DNA from: Flaccisagitta enflata
Lineage: Eukaryota > Chaetognatha > Sagittoidea > Aphragmophora
Reading direction: 5' to 3'
Assembly: GCA_965153355.1 (NCBI GenBank)
Contig: OZ231126.1
Location: 51,460,001-51,524,000, forward strand
DNA length: 64,000 nucleotides
The stretch's first letter is position 1. The number at the start of each line of letters is the position of its first letter. The position numbers were made by a program, and so were the translations under genes. Under the pieces are notes generated by a model. The model was not told where the DNA came from, did no database searches, and saw only the letters and a program-made list of their open reading frames with translations. Shown here in pieces: positions 47,027 to 59,023 of the stretch.

Positions 47027-47323
47027 TATCTCTATCAGTATCAAAATTTTGAATGTATTCAATTATTTCTATCAGTATCAAAATTCTGAATGTACTGACA
47101 AATTGATATTGATAATTTCAATTTCTAACAAAGTTTCCATTGGTTTTTGTGAAATTCCAAGCAAAAATGTCTAAAAATTCGCATACTTTTATAATTTCAC
47201 CAAATTTTTTTTTTCAAATTGGAAATCTCAGCCTGGAGCGTGCTTAGCAATGTGCTTAATTTTTCCCAATATCTGAGGCTGGGCGTGCTTATAAACGAGG
47301 TGCTTATATAAAAAAAAAGTGTA

Positions 47324-47970
47324 TCCAAAACTGAAGTCAGTGGTAACACTTTCGGCCGGAGAACAGGGGCGGAATTCAAACGAATGTATCGAAGATTAAT
47401 TAGTAAGATCGTATAAAAGATTTCTTCGGCGTTCACGAAACACTGAAATTTGTTAATTAAAGGAGGCCCTTCCTTCTTTTAACCCTCTCGTTGGAAAGAA
47501 ACTCCTTTGCCTTGACTCCGAGACTTCCATCAATTTCCCAGCGGAAATTAAAAAAAAGGACCGAAGCCAGGAACAGAGCACTTCATCAAGACCCAATTCC
47601 AGTCCCACCACTGAGACCACGTCGGTCCGTCGGTGCGCCAATCTGGCTTCCTAGGAACTCCGCTTTCTATCCACCGCCGTTCCGAGATCGCGAGTCTGTA
47701 TTCTGTCGTCTTTTTATCACAACAAATTGATTTTCTCCCTGTGATACGAAATGTTACGTCATGACAACCACTACATAGTCGTTAAATTGGAAGAGTGATT
47801 ATTGCGGACCGGTTGCAGTAAAATCCGCTAAAATCCGGGGCGATGAAAATTCACCTTAGATCTTTTGTTACTTTTTTTCTGCTTTTCACGTAAACCAATT
47901 GATTCTCTAGGCCTACGTATCCGTAACGAAATGAAAATGTAGGCGCGACCCTGTGATACAATCAAATTTG
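47324..47970. other. Intergenic, no confident gene
   Basis: Overlapping short frames on both strands at 47453-47730 show no domain. The region is moderately GC-rich compared with its neighbours. Confidence 0.35.
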
Positions 47971-48570
47971 TCAAACCGACTTTCTATCAAAAAGTGTTTC
48001 TCTACCTGATCGTGAAAGACTTATGGAAGGGGAAGTGGTCGTTAATCCAAAGAACGAGACGGAAAACAGAAGGCCGACGAAGAGAATGCGCGAGAAGGCT
48101 GAAGATGATGAATGCGACGCCGCTGCATTACGACGTCGCGAGATGGCGCCGCTTCGCCTCCATTCTTCGACGCCGCATCGCCGGATGGGACTCCTATCGT
48201 TATTCCGTCTGAGAAGGCGAGTGGGACGGAGATGGATAGATGTACTCGAGGAATTAGTCGCGACGGATGACTTTGAAGAAGGAATCCTTTCAAAGACGCC
48301 GTAGTCGCATATCGAATGTGTTTCGGAGAGCGATGGCGTGACCGAGCCGTTGTCACGTAATTCCGATGTTGAGAACGAGTTACATACGAGTGGGTAGGAG
48401 CGGGTGTCGCCACCAACGAAGTCATTTATGTGTGGGTAAGACATGGTCGAGGAGTCGCTGATGACGGGAAGAGGTGACGTCAAAGCAGATAATGAGGGAG
48501 CTGACGTAGAGGCACGAGGGACGTTAGACGAGACGCGACGCCCCGGTGAGGACGCCCGACCCCGAGACAT
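47971..48570 (-). CDS. Candidate first exon: Ser/Arg-rich protein with a membrane segment
   Basis: From an ATG at 48570 the frame runs 199 codons in GC- and CpG-rich sequence unlike its surroundings. The protein is rich in Ser, Arg and Pro (start MSRGRASSPGRRVSS), has basic clusters (RLLRRNNDRSPIRR, SRRRN), and has a likely transmembrane helix near its end (ILFVGLLFSVSFFGL). A plausible donor, CGATCAG|GTAGAG, lies just after this helix, so the frame's stop at 47971 may be intronic. A basic disordered N-terminus followed by one helix would fit an inner-nuclear-membrane or type II membrane protein, but no family is recognised. Confidence 0.35.
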   Translation of the reverse strand: MSRGRASSPGRRVSSNVPRASTSAPSLSALTSPLPVISDSSTMSYPHINDFVGGDTRSYPLVCNSFSTSELRDNGSVTPSLSETHSICDYGVFERIPSSKSSVATNSSSTSIHLRPTRLLRRNNDRSPIRRCGVEEWRRSGAISRRRNAAASHSSSSAFSRILFVGLLFSVSFFGLTTTSPSISLSRSGRETLFDRKSV

Positions 48571-48768
48571 GGCGCTTGTTGACGCGGACAGCACGAATAC
48601 GACGAGTAGAATATTGAAGAAATGGTGTTTGAGCTTGTAACGGATTCTGCGGGAAACGTGGGCGGAGAGAATGGCAAAGTAAATATGTTGAAAAGAGGGG
48701 TGGCACGGTTAGTATCAATTTGGGTCGCTTTGGAGCAGTGGTGCCTTAATTTCTATCCTGAATATATA

Positions 48769-48944
48769 CAGTAGAACCCCGCTTCATCGGTCCCGTTGGG
48801 AATAAAGATTTTTCACCTTTATCTCAGGTTCACCTTTAAAGAGAGGTGAAATCACATTAGAAACTGTCATTTGGGACCTGAAAATATTGACCTTTATTGA
48901 TGGGGAACCTTTAAAAGCGAGGCTGTTATTGCGGGGTCCCACTG
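48769..48944. mobile_element. 176-bp pogo/Tigger-type MITE, TA target site
   Basis: The left end CAGTAGAACCCCGCTT and the inverted right end CAGTGGGACCCCGCAA are flanked by TA. CAGTRGRACCCCGC ends are characteristic of pogo/Tigger MITEs. Confidence 0.8.
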
Positions 48945-48946
48945 TA

Positions 48947-51414
48947 TTATTGTAAAGGTGTACTCGATTACGTATTATAAAATGATTAGCCGCAAAAAAT
49001 AATTTCATATGGTTTAGCGGCGAAACACGATTCTGTATTGATTAGCTGCAAAAAAAATGTTATAATTTAGAAATTAGCTGCAATAAAAGGGAAAAACCAA
49101 CGACTGATCATTGAGACGGTACTAGAAACAGAAGGCGCTTAAGAGGGGTGGATGATTGGATATGACGGCGTTTCTCCGAAGGCAACATTTGTGTTTCAAC
49201 AGGAGCCAAAGTAAAAAATCAAAATGATTAAAACTGAATGATTAAACTTAAAAGAATTATTGAGATATATTATGGTTGATATTCTTTTGCATAAATGGCA
49301 TTCAAACATGAAAAAAAACAAATGAAGCTAAAAATAATGAAGAAAATATAATGCAAATTATTGAAAATTTTATTTTTGGTAACTGACAGGGGGCTCGTTG
49401 AAATTCTAAGATTGCATAGAAAATGAAAAAATGAAAAAACAAAAAACATTGTTCTCTTCCAAAATCGATTACAGAGAGAACTATGTTTTTGGAAATGCAA
49501 AATTCCCTGCATTTGAGAGTCTTAGAATTTCAACGGCAAGAACAAACAAATAAATGTAAGCAAAATTTCATAAAAAACCTTGATTTTCTTGCTTTTTTCA
49601 TGTGAATTGCATTGTAAAAATTATTTTTTAGGTCAGAATATGATAGAGATGTATACACCAAGTGTCTTTAAAGACAATTCATCTTTAAAAATCAGACTTG
49701 CACCATTATTATCCTGAAAATGATGCAAAAAGTATGGTGAAACACTTACTTTTCCTTCAAAAATTTGCCGTCATATAACAACGGACGAACAAACGGACGA
49801 ACAAACGGACAGGGAAAGGTGGGCGCGACGCTTTTTTGTTAAGAAGAAGAAAAGCGAAGATAGTGTTACAGTGTCGCCCTCTCTTTGACATCGAATGAAA
49901 TGACCTTTCGATTCGCTCAACATTCAAACAAAAGATCTATACAAAATATCATTGTGCGGCGTCGGTCGGTCAGCCAGTTGATCCGTCCACGTTATAACAC
50001 AGGCTGTGAATGTCTCCTGTTTACTCTACTAATTACGTACAGTAGTTATTCTTTATCACTTTGTGATATTTGGACAATCACGTCTCAAAATTCATTCGCA
50101 TCGGAACAGTCACGTAACCTCAAACTACCTCGGGTTTGCCGAACAAATATCACAGAGCAACTGAACGCCAGGATAGGATCGCAGCTTTTTTTTCTTATCT
50201 TGATAAATTGTTTGGAAAAAATTTGGGTCTTTGTTGCAGAAGTTGTTGTTGTTGCTTTGTTATGAAGTCACATGCAGTTTTCAACGACAAAAGGTTAGTC
50301 GATCTGAAAGTGAAGGAGAAAATGACATCTTGAGAAAGGAAACAATAACGACGTCATATCCATGAGTGACGCAATTTGAAAAATAGTATTCGCCATTCCA
50401 TATGACTTTTTTTTCCAAATACAGTTACAACACGCTACAAGTATAACGGATCCAAGAGTAACGGAATTCCACCTACAATGAACATAAACAGTGTGACATT
50501 TCTACAGATATGCGTGAAGCAAAGAAGGTACAATAAGATGCATCATAAATTGGCAGCCAGATGGACAAATTTTGGATTCAATGTAAAGGCTAAAGAAAGC
50601 AGGAAATGAAATTAAAAATTAAAAAAACCCAACAAACAATTTTATTCGCATTTCTTTTTTTTATATATTTACAATTTCAACCATAATAAATAAAATATAT
50701 TTATCCCATAACCTCCGTTATTTCGGGGATCAACTTTACCTAGCTACTCATCTCCGCGACTTTCTCTTGCTCGATTTAGTAAAGCAAATGTTATCGCATA
50801 TTGGTTCAAACATTGACTGTTTCAAAAAATCAAGTTCGTTCGGACAACCGGAACTCCATGTATTAGTGATTTTCTCAAGAGGCTTGACAAACATACGGAC
50901 TGACGCACCTAAAAATGAGAAATGAAGGTGAATGATAAGAGTACGTATCCAAGAAAATGTTAAGCTAATATTAATATGGCTTTTATTAGTGTTTATGCAA
51001 AATAGTTCAAAGAGAGAAAGATTTCGACGGTTTGAAAATGCAGAAATATCGAATCGGAAAATGAAAGGAGCTGCACCCTCATGACTTTGTGATTTTTCGT
51101 TTTTCAGCTTCACGAAACTTTATTTTTTTCTTTTGAGCAGTTTGTGGACTTTGGATCTTTCGATAAAGGCGAAAAAAAGAATAACGATCCTTACTTTTTC
51201 TGTGAACATTGCATTGTCAATATAAAAGTCAGGAAAGACGCGTCGCATTTCATTATTGAGGAATTCTTAGTTGTCATTGGTTCTTTTGAGTAGGTAAATA
51301 TTCGAGGAAGGTTGGCGATTGGTCGTGAAATGATTGCGTCCCAGTATCACGTCCCAGACTTTGAGTTTCTATGCTCAAACATACGCAATCGCATTTAGTG
51401 TGTGTGATTTGCTC
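48947..51414. other. Intergenic, no gene seen
   Basis: No confident coding exon. GGACGAACAAAC repeats at about 49789-49812 look like degraded GTCC-element tetramers. The rest is AT-rich unique sequence. Confidence 0.4.
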
Positions 51415-51416
51415 AA

Positions 51417-51458
51417 AGAGAGAGAGAGAGAGAAAGAGAGAAAGAGAGAAAGAGAGAA

Positions 51459-51532
<74 letters not shown>

Positions 51533-51564
51533 AGAGAGAGACTTTTCAATTCCAATTTGAATGT

Positions 51565-51650
<86 letters not shown>
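51417..51650. repeat. Two (GA)n microsatellites
   Basis: GA runs at 51417-51540 (with GAGAAA units at the left) and 51568-51648 are separated by about 28 bp of ordinary sequence. Confidence 0.95.
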
Positions 51651-52004
51651 ACAGACTTAAAAATAGAAAAAAAAATGAAGGGAGATAGACTGACGGAAGG
51701 ATTAAAAGACGAACCTAAAAATGGGAAAGAGGAGCAAAATAAGGTAGATAGACACATTGAGAAAGACAAGCCCAGAGAAAGTGAGAGAGGAAGATTGAAA
51801 ACCGATTGTTTTGAGTGACCTTCGAGTACGTAAGGGAGAGGCCGTGAAGGAATCGAACGAGTGAGTGAGTCTCATTCTTTCACTATTTCATTTATTCTTT
51901 TTTCTCTCTCTTACTGGATCTCTTACGCGATCCGTCGCTGTGACTCAACCGACTAAGTCTCACTCACTCTCGGGTTAGTTCCTCTCTACCTCTTTGTCTT
52001 GTTC

Positions 52005-52160
52005 TTTTCTTCTTTCTCTTCTTCTTTCTCTTCTTCTTTCTCTTCTTCTTTCTCTTCTTCTTTCTCTTCTTCTTTCTCTTCTTCTTCTTCTTCTTCTTCT
52101 TCTTCTTCTTCTTCTTCTTCTTCTTCTTCTTCTTCTTCTTCTTCTTCTTCTTCTTCTTCT
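52005..52160. repeat. (CTT)n microsatellite
   Basis: CTTTCTCTTCTT units pass into a pure CTT run. Confidence 0.95.
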
Positions 52161-52278
52161 AGTAGCCGAAGATAACAAATAACCTCAAAAGAGGGCGGAA
52201 ATGAATCCTTTCGCAAAACTTTACGCGCTGTGGAGTTTTGTGTGTGCCGTTATTCCTGTGGTAGTGGGTGTTGTTGTT

Positions 52279-52279
<1 letters not shown>

Positions 52280-52355
<76 letters not shown>
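52280..52355. repeat. (GT)n microsatellite
   Basis: A pure GT run of about 75 bp. Confidence 0.95.
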
Positions 52356-52356
<1 letters not shown>

Positions 52357-52725
52357 TTGTTTTTTTTTTATTTGCGGTGCTTCCTATAACTATAACACAC
52401 ACCTGCAGGTCTCACAATCGGAAGTAGTGTCGAATTATGCAAGGTTACTCATATTTTTCCCCAATTTTTACTACGGAAACAAAGATTCGAGTGTGAGCTT
52501 CTACATTTTGTCTTCGCATTGCAAACACTTGAGCATAAAAGTGTATCCCGATCGGATCTCGGGTCTCGAGTTTCGGTTGTTGAGATTTCGTGCGGGGCGA
52601 GCAACAGGTTGAAACCTCAACGAATACCCGCAGTGACTTAAGGCAAAGATTCGTGGGTAGGCGCAGGATAGTTTCTCTCTTTTTAAGCTTCTGTTTCTGT
52701 CAGGCCCTCTGCTTGTCTGATTTTT

Positions 52726-52858
52726 AGTCGCGGACACGCGACTCTACACCTTGCCATGTCGGTCGGTAGGTCGGTCGGTAGATCGGTCCGTCACATTTTT
52801 GAATTCCGAGCGGTTTTCGCACCGCCGCGACTGGATTGCCGTGTATCCGGCCTTGTTT
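52726..52858 (+). mobile_element. GTCC element, C:G-stem type A copy
   Basis: The 5' hairpin AGTCGCGGACACGCGACT carries a C:G pair where other copies have T:A, and the 3' partner is likewise CCGCGACTGG. GGTCGGTAGGTCGGTC tetramers replace the GTCC run. It ends ATCCGGCCTTGTTT. Confidence 0.85.
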
Positions 52859-52876
52859 AAGTCTGTTTTCTCATCG

Positions 52877-52877
<1 letters not shown>

Positions 52878-52946
<69 letters not shown>
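52878..52946. repeat. (CT)n microsatellite
   Basis: A pure CT run immediately right of a GTCC element. Confidence 0.95.
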
Positions 52947-52950
<4 letters not shown>

Positions 52951-53423
52951 TCTTTTCAGCGTCATTGCTACGTTATTCTTACCTTTACCTAACCCTCGCA
53001 AACGAACTTGCCCCAATATATATAGTTTTTGACTGTCAACCGATTTCCTGCGCGCAGCGTGTCGTCTTCCAAGCCTAATAAACCGTTGATCCAAGAGATG
53101 TCGAAATAATCGACGACCGAAACGTTTTTTTTTAAGAAGCTATATATATGGCAAAAACAAATACCCTCAGAGTGACTCAAGTCGTCTCACTCGCCTCGCA
53201 GGTGATAAGGGAACCTCAGCAAGAGACTCCGTCGTGTCGTCATTTTCTATCATTTAAATGCATTCTTTGGACGAGGAAGGAATCATTACGTCACGGAGGA
53301 GGCATTTAAAATACGATTTGATAGTTATGGCCTTGATTTGCCGAATGAAGGAAGAACAAGGCTGGTTCAATAGAACGGTTGAGTCTGTGCCTGGTCCAAT
53401 GGTCCATTTATTCTAGGGTCTTG

Positions 53424-54022
53424 TGGTAACACCTCTCACATAATTAAACGAACTGGCAAAATTGTCAAAATTGATAGAAATAATGCATTCACTGGGCTGA
53501 AATTTGACACAGAGGGAGTTAAAATATAGTATTTTTGCAATCCGGGGCAAATTTGTGTACCTGGGAAAGTGCGTGGCTCTCAGAATGTGTTATGCCAAAA
53601 ATCCAGTAAAAGATTTTGACAACTAATTTTTTGATGATGAGAAAACATAAACCTCCCTGAAATTTACCAGGAAAAAGTCACAAAAACATTAATTCTCATG
53701 TTCTTGTACAACTAGCAGAGTAGCAGACAATAATGAGTCAACAGTACCAAAATTCAGTCATTGACAGCTGCAAAAAGTATCAAAACCCCTTGTCAATTAT
53801 AATGGTTTTAGCGACAAATTTGAACCTAAAATTTGCATGATATCATTCGTTGAATCTATTTACAGCTGTTGGTTGAAAAGATTTTAAGTTTTTTTTGTAA
53901 AACCCTCATGGGAGTAACATGTTTTGATATTATCATTAACCTGGACTCCTGTTTTGGACTTTAAAAACACAATTATGGACAAGTTCTGATCCCAGTTCGC
54001 CTAATTTTGTGAGCGGTGTTAC
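53424..54022. mobile_element. Possible foldback element, about 600 bp
   Basis: GGTAACACCTCTCACATAAT then TAAACGAACTGG at the left is inverted at the right as CCAGTTCGCCTAATTTTGTG then AGCGGTGTTAC. The interior arms are only weakly complementary. No target duplication was confirmed. A related AGAGGTGTTACC occurs near 16720. Confidence 0.45.
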
Positions 54023-54107
54023 TTACGCAAAAACCGCTAAAACGCCAAAAAAAGAGAGGATATTTTATAAAATCAAACTGAAAAAATAAGCCGAATGGAT
54101 GGCGCTG

Positions 54108-54200
54108 GACAGCGAGAGACTTTGTCCGTCCTTTTATACGTCGGTCGAACTTAATTCCAAAAGCGCATGATTCAGCCCCTGCCTTCCGACGGGCCGAACA
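54108..54200 (+). mobile_element. GTCC element fragment
   Basis: GAGACTTTGTCCGTCC ... GTCGGTCGAAC ... AAGCGCATGATTCAGCCCCTGCC follows the family order but lacks both ends. Confidence 0.5.
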
Positions 54201-54514
54201 ACCAAAAATTGAAGTACAATCGAGTGAGATGAAGTCAGTTATCGTGCTTATTTGAATAAGATGATGATAGAATTTCTGATTCCTGAACCAAAAAAAAAAA
54301 AGCTTTTAAATGAATTTAACACCTGGCGGGGTACAGACTCCCTCTTTCAGGTATACGTATACCGTATACGGACTTAAGCATAGTATACGAATGAGCCAAA
54401 AACCATCACAATTGGAGATAATCCTTGCAATCATGCTGTAAAGGTTATGTACATTTAGATGCAAATTGATATTGGCGACCGACACTAATCTCGTCGAGTT
54501 GTTTCTCTTGTTAT

Positions 54515-54518
<4 letters not shown>

Positions 54519-54575
<57 letters not shown>
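54519..54575. repeat. (GA)n microsatellite
   Basis: A pure GA run of about 56 bp. Confidence 0.95.
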
Positions 54576-54580
<5 letters not shown>

Positions 54581-54729
54581 GTGACGTTACGTCACCAAGT
54601 GTTCCACTGCGGGATCTTCATACTCTTCCTAGTCCACAGGTCAAAATCTTCAATTTTTAGTTGTAAGCAGTCTTGAAACCAGCTCGTCGACATTGGTAAT
54701 TATATTCGTAAACGCGACACTGCAGCAAG

Positions 54730-55564
54730 CAATCCCGCACAGGTGGGCAGGGGCGTACAACTCCCTTCCCCTCCAAAACATATTAGACACAAACATTATG
54801 ACAATAAACTGCAGCATCTAAAATGAGCGGTTTGACTGTTTCGCACAGTAGCCCAGAGCTTGACGCCAGTTGACCTGAAATGATCATCACCAACTGAAGT
54901 GGTTTCATGACCCTGATGGCGCATAGAATACATATCTAGAACAAATGAAATCTGTTTTGGGGCGCTTTTTAAGATATCTAAAAAAATAGTACTATTTTAT
55001 TGTATTTTTTACCATAACTCTTTATGATGATTTTTTGTGATAGTTTTGACTGCAGATTTGATCTCAGATGATAGTTTCCGGTTCGTTTGATATGTCACAC
55101 TATATACTTTTGCAAAAGAATTAAAAGCTTATTTTTTGGTCACATTACTACATAAAACAATGTTAAATAGCAAAATTCAACTTTTTGTTTTTTTGCAAAA
55201 GTATATAGTGTGACATATCAAACGAACCGGAAACTATCATCTGAGATCAAATCTGCCGTCAAAATTATCAAAAAGATTTATCACAAAGAGCTATGGTAAG
55301 AAATACAGTAAAATAGTACTATTTTTTTAGATATCTTTAAAAGCGCCCCCAAACAGATTTCATTTGTTCTAGATATGTATTCTATGCACCATCAGGGTCA
55401 TGAACCCACTTCAGTTGGTGACGATCATTTCCGGTCAACTGGCGTCAAGCTCTGGGCTACTGTGTTCGACTTGTGCGTTACCGCCGTTACGGACCTACCA
55501 ATGGACCAACAGACCAACAGACGAATAATGCTTCTTTTTGATTCGCGAGTCCGCGACTAAAAAG
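54730..55564 (-). mobile_element. GTCC element split by a CACAG palindrome
   Basis: The left part has CCCGCACAGGTGGGCAGGGG and AGCGGTTTGACTGTTTCG. After the palindrome it resumes TTCGACTTGTGCG, GGACCTACCAATGGACC tetramers and the inverted hairpin end GAGTCCGCGACTAAAAA. Confidence 0.7.
54844..55464. mobile_element. CACAG palindrome, copy 2, 4-bp TSD TTCG
   Basis: The ends are CACAGTAGCCCAGAGCTTGA and its perfect inverse. TTCG flanks both sides (54840-54843, 55465-55468). At 621 bp it is two bases shorter than copy 1. The two arms are nearly identical, suggesting a fairly recent origin or gene conversion between arms. Confidence 0.85.
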
Positions 55565-56058
55565 ATGGTATTCAGTCCAATTCAAGAATATTTATTTGTT
55601 GATAACATCTGCAATAGAGTTTCACCGTCAATGGCATTAGTTTTTTCACTTCTCTCCCCCTATTTCCTTACAAACTGAATACAAAGGCTCGAAGCTGAAG
55701 CGTATTGCAATTGGCGGGTCTTCATGCTTTTCCTTGAGTGTACTTGGCGAGTACGTGACTTGGCATGATACAGGAGGGATTTGAAAATAGTCCATTGTCT
55801 AATTGCTTTTCTCGCCTTGTTTACGATTTCATTATTCTCGTGATTAAAAAAATCAGACCGACGCTCGCAAAGCAAGTATCTCGGCGATTGTTTTTTTTTC
55901 AAGGCTGATGATGGAAAGTGTTGCGATCCATTTAAAAGCACGTACATGCTTATAAGCAGGCGGGACATCTAATTAGCTAAACAAACAGACAATGGAACTC
56001 TTCCAGTCTATAGCGACTGACGACGCTAACACGAGCAGACGGAAACACTGACTCATAG
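55565..56058. other. Intergenic, no gene seen
   Basis: One minus-strand frame (55660-55968) has no recognisable domain. No repeats with ends were found. Confidence 0.35.
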
Positions 56059-56060
56059 GA

Positions 56061-56226
56061 AAACAAGGCCGGATACACGGACACCAAAGTCGAGTGCGGG
56101 TAGGCAGGGGCAAATAAAACCATTTGGGCGGGCGCAGCGATACAAAAACAGCCCGCACATGCTAAGTGTTATGGACCGTCCGACCCACCGATAGACGTAG
56201 CGGCTTATAGAGTCGCGTACACGCGG
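56061..56226 (-). mobile_element. GTCC element, type A copy
   Basis: On the minus strand it starts CCGCGTGTACGCGACTCTAT and ends CCCGCACTCGACTTTGGTGT then CCGTGTATCCGGCCTTGTTT. The interior tetramers are largely decayed. Confidence 0.75.
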
Positions 56227-56339
56227 AAAAAAATCTGATATTTTCGTTCGAACGCATGAACAATATCACACTTTCGAGGAAACACCCCTTGCCTTGACCC
56301 CCCTTGCTTTGCCTTGATTTTTTTTATAATCTATACGTA

Positions 56340-56882
56340 CAGTAGATGTCGTGTAGACTTGGAAATACGGGGGAATTCATAACAGGAAGACAAACAAACT
56401 TAAGACTGATATTTGGAATATATACTAATAAAAAGATGCTTTATTGCTCATGAGTGTTGGTTGCCATGGAAACACATTTCCATGCATAAATTTTTTGTGA
56501 AATTTCATGAGGGAACATTATTTAAAATAAAATTTGCTACAATTTTCCCACAGTATATTCTGTAAGAATATCGCTCGTTTGGCGGTTGCTAGGGAGCATC
56601 ACAGGGCTGTCACACATAGTTACGCTCTTTAGCAACAGCTAAACGAGCAATATTTTTACAGAACATATTGTGAGAAAGTTGTAGCAAATCTTATTTTAAA
56701 TAATTTTCCTTAAAATTATTTTCAAAATATTGATACTTTAGCGTGAATACATAGCAACCAATACCCATAGATAATAAAACATCTTTTTATCAATCTATAT
56801 TCCAAATATCAGTCTTTTAAGTACATTTGTCTTCCTGTAATGAATTCCCCCGTATTTCCGTAAGTCTAGACGACATCTACTG
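56340..56882. mobile_element. 543-bp foldback element, TA target site
   Basis: CAGTAGATGTCGTGTAGACT at the left and the inverted right end CAGTAGATGTCGTCTAGACT are flanked by TA. The interior is a loose palindrome (GGTTGCCATGGAAACAC; GGTTGCTATGTATTC). A half copy lies at 10663. Confidence 0.8.
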
Positions 56883-56918
56883 TATAGTACACACAAAGAG
56901 ACACGCGCGCGCGCTCTA

Positions 56919-56919
<1 letters not shown>

Positions 56920-56993
<74 letters not shown>
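56920..56993. repeat. (AC)n microsatellite
   Basis: A pure AC run preceded by a GCGCGCGC stretch. Confidence 0.95.
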
Positions 56994-56995
<2 letters not shown>

Positions 56996-56999
56996 TGTA

Positions 57000-57607
57000 C
57001 AACCTTGGCAATAAGTATACCGACAACTTCAACTAAAGATATCTCCACTTCTAGAAAAGTTAGAAACTTTTTTAAAAAAAGGAATTAATCTTTGTAAAAT
57101 TATCTCCAAAATGAATGCAATCTGGTTCTTGTAGCTTTAACCGTTTAGAAATGGCAAGCAAAAGAATAAAATCATTCCTTTTCGAAAATGCGAAAAAAAT
57201 CAAGAATGAAGAAGTCAATTTTTTACTGACAGTTTCTATAAAAGATATCTTGGCTGCTAGAAAAGCTAGAAACTTTTTAAAAAAAGGCAAGTTAATCTTC
57301 ATCAAAAACTCTTTAAGATGAGTGCAATCTGGTTTCCGTAGCTTTAATCGTTTAGAAGTTACAAGCAAATCAATAAACCTATATCCAAAATGAAATCTTC
57401 AGCAAGTTTGTTTTAGAGATGTGAAACTAGATCATCCTTAACAAAATAAAGAGCTGAGAAGAGTGCATGAAATATGGAAAACTTGAATCATCTGTAAGGT
57501 TAAAACATTATACAACGACCTATCACTTTCAATAAAAGGTTTTGGTCAATTCTTGGTAAATTAATCAATGAATTGCCTAGGTGTCGGTATACTTTTTTCC
57601 AAGGTTG
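57000..57607. mobile_element. 608-bp TIR element, TA target site
   Basis: CAACCTTGGCAATAAGTATA at the left and the inverted right end CAACCTTGGAAAAAAGTATA are flanked by TA. Inside are two direct copies, about 57045-57175 and 57235-57365, sharing AAAGATATCT, GCTAGAAACTTTTT and GTAGCTTTAA-CGTTTAGAA. Confidence 0.7.
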
Positions 57608-57900
57608 TATATATATACACTCAAGCGCACTCGCCGCGATTAGAAACCACGCCCCTCGATTCATATAAAGACGTACACCAGGGAAAAATTAATGCCGGAA
57701 TTAATTCACAAAACAAAATAAATAACGAGGTCGTTGTATGGAGAGGCTGATGACGATATAAACCGTTGATTGGCCATTTGTTTTGGTTCGAAGACCGGCT
57801 ACGCTTCCGGCGCGGGTTCTCGTCGTGAAATAGGAATGAAGCTCGAGATTAGAATCTCGGTAAGATTTAAGCACATTCTCGGTGTGCTGTACATGAAGCA

Positions 57901-57903
<3 letters not shown>

Positions 57904-57997
<94 letters not shown>
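57904..57997. repeat. (GA)n microsatellite
   Basis: A pure GA run of about 94 bp. Confidence 0.95.
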
Positions 57998-57999
<2 letters not shown>

Positions 58000-58119
58000 A
58001 GCGGCCGGCGCTTTGCGATGAATATTGAGAAAAGTAGGAAATCCACGATGCCGCAATGCAATGAAATCCTAGAACTTGAGGCGCGCGCGAGATGTGATGA
58101 TTAAGAAAAGGGGAGAAAC

Positions 58120-58121
<2 letters not shown>

Positions 58122-58211
<90 letters not shown>
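58122..58211. repeat. (GA)n microsatellite
   Basis: A pure GA run of about 89 bp. Confidence 0.95.
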
Positions 58212-58213
<2 letters not shown>

Positions 58214-58516
58214 GGAGTATAGGGATAACCGCACGGCACGGCGGATACGTTTGGGAACAAACTTGCGACATCCAGAACGGATTACAACTTAGCGGACAGA
58301 CAGACAGATAGACAGACTGACCGACAAATTGACACAACAGACAATGAAAGTAAAAACAAAAACAGAAAAAGAAAAAAAAACGGGGTGATAAGGATATCGA
58401 GATTGAAAATTTTCTACACCGTCTAACAAGCTTCCTCGTAAAAAGAAAAGTGAAGGAGGGAATGACTTATTTTCGAAGGTCTCATTATCGCTCCCAGACG
58501 GAGTTGCTCACCCGTT

Positions 58517-58518
<2 letters not shown>

Positions 58519-58582
<64 letters not shown>
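58519..58582. repeat. (CT)n microsatellite
   Basis: A pure CT run of about 63 bp. Confidence 0.95.
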
Positions 58583-58585
<3 letters not shown>

Positions 58586-59022
58586 CAAAAACACCCGTCG
58601 TTCGGCCGCCGGTTTCAATTTTCATGAAATCACTGCATTCCGGGTTTTTGCGGCAAAGAGGAAAAAGAAAAAGAAGAAAAACGGAAAAAAAGTTTGAAAA
58701 ACAAAAGCACAAAAGACGTCTGAGGAAATCTACTTTCCGTTCTTTTCCTGACTGAGGAAAATCTTTTCTTTCGTTTTCTGAGTCAGTGCCTTGAAATGTT
58801 GGAAAGTACGAGTATACCCAATTAGAATGAGGAAAGAGAGAACAAGAGAGATGATTTATTTTTCTGTTCAATTTTGCCTGAAAGTGAAAATTGATAACTT
58901 TTGTTTTTTTGGCAGTTCATCCGGAAAAAATGGGAGAGCAAAAATACTTCCTTTCCCCTGTTTTTTTCCTCAGATTTCATGGTTATTTGTTAAATCGTGA
59001 TTTTATTTTTTTAAGTCGCGCG
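58583..59022. other. Intergenic, nothing recognised
   Basis: AT-rich sequence with short overlapping frames and no domain. Confidence 0.35.
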
Positions 59023-59023
59023 C

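Larger units (their letters stand above)
44095..47321. mobile_element. 3.2 kb outer TIR element of a four-level nest
   Basis: The left end CACTTTTTTTTTATAAGCAC and the inverted right end CACTTTTTTTTATATAAGCA are flanked by TA. GGCTGAGCGTGCTTAGCAAA at the left has its inverse at about 47240-47260. Inside are a hAT-like element (44515-45923) and a TA-site element (46027-47026). A 70-80 bp direct duplication lies at about 44255-44405. Confidence 0.6.
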
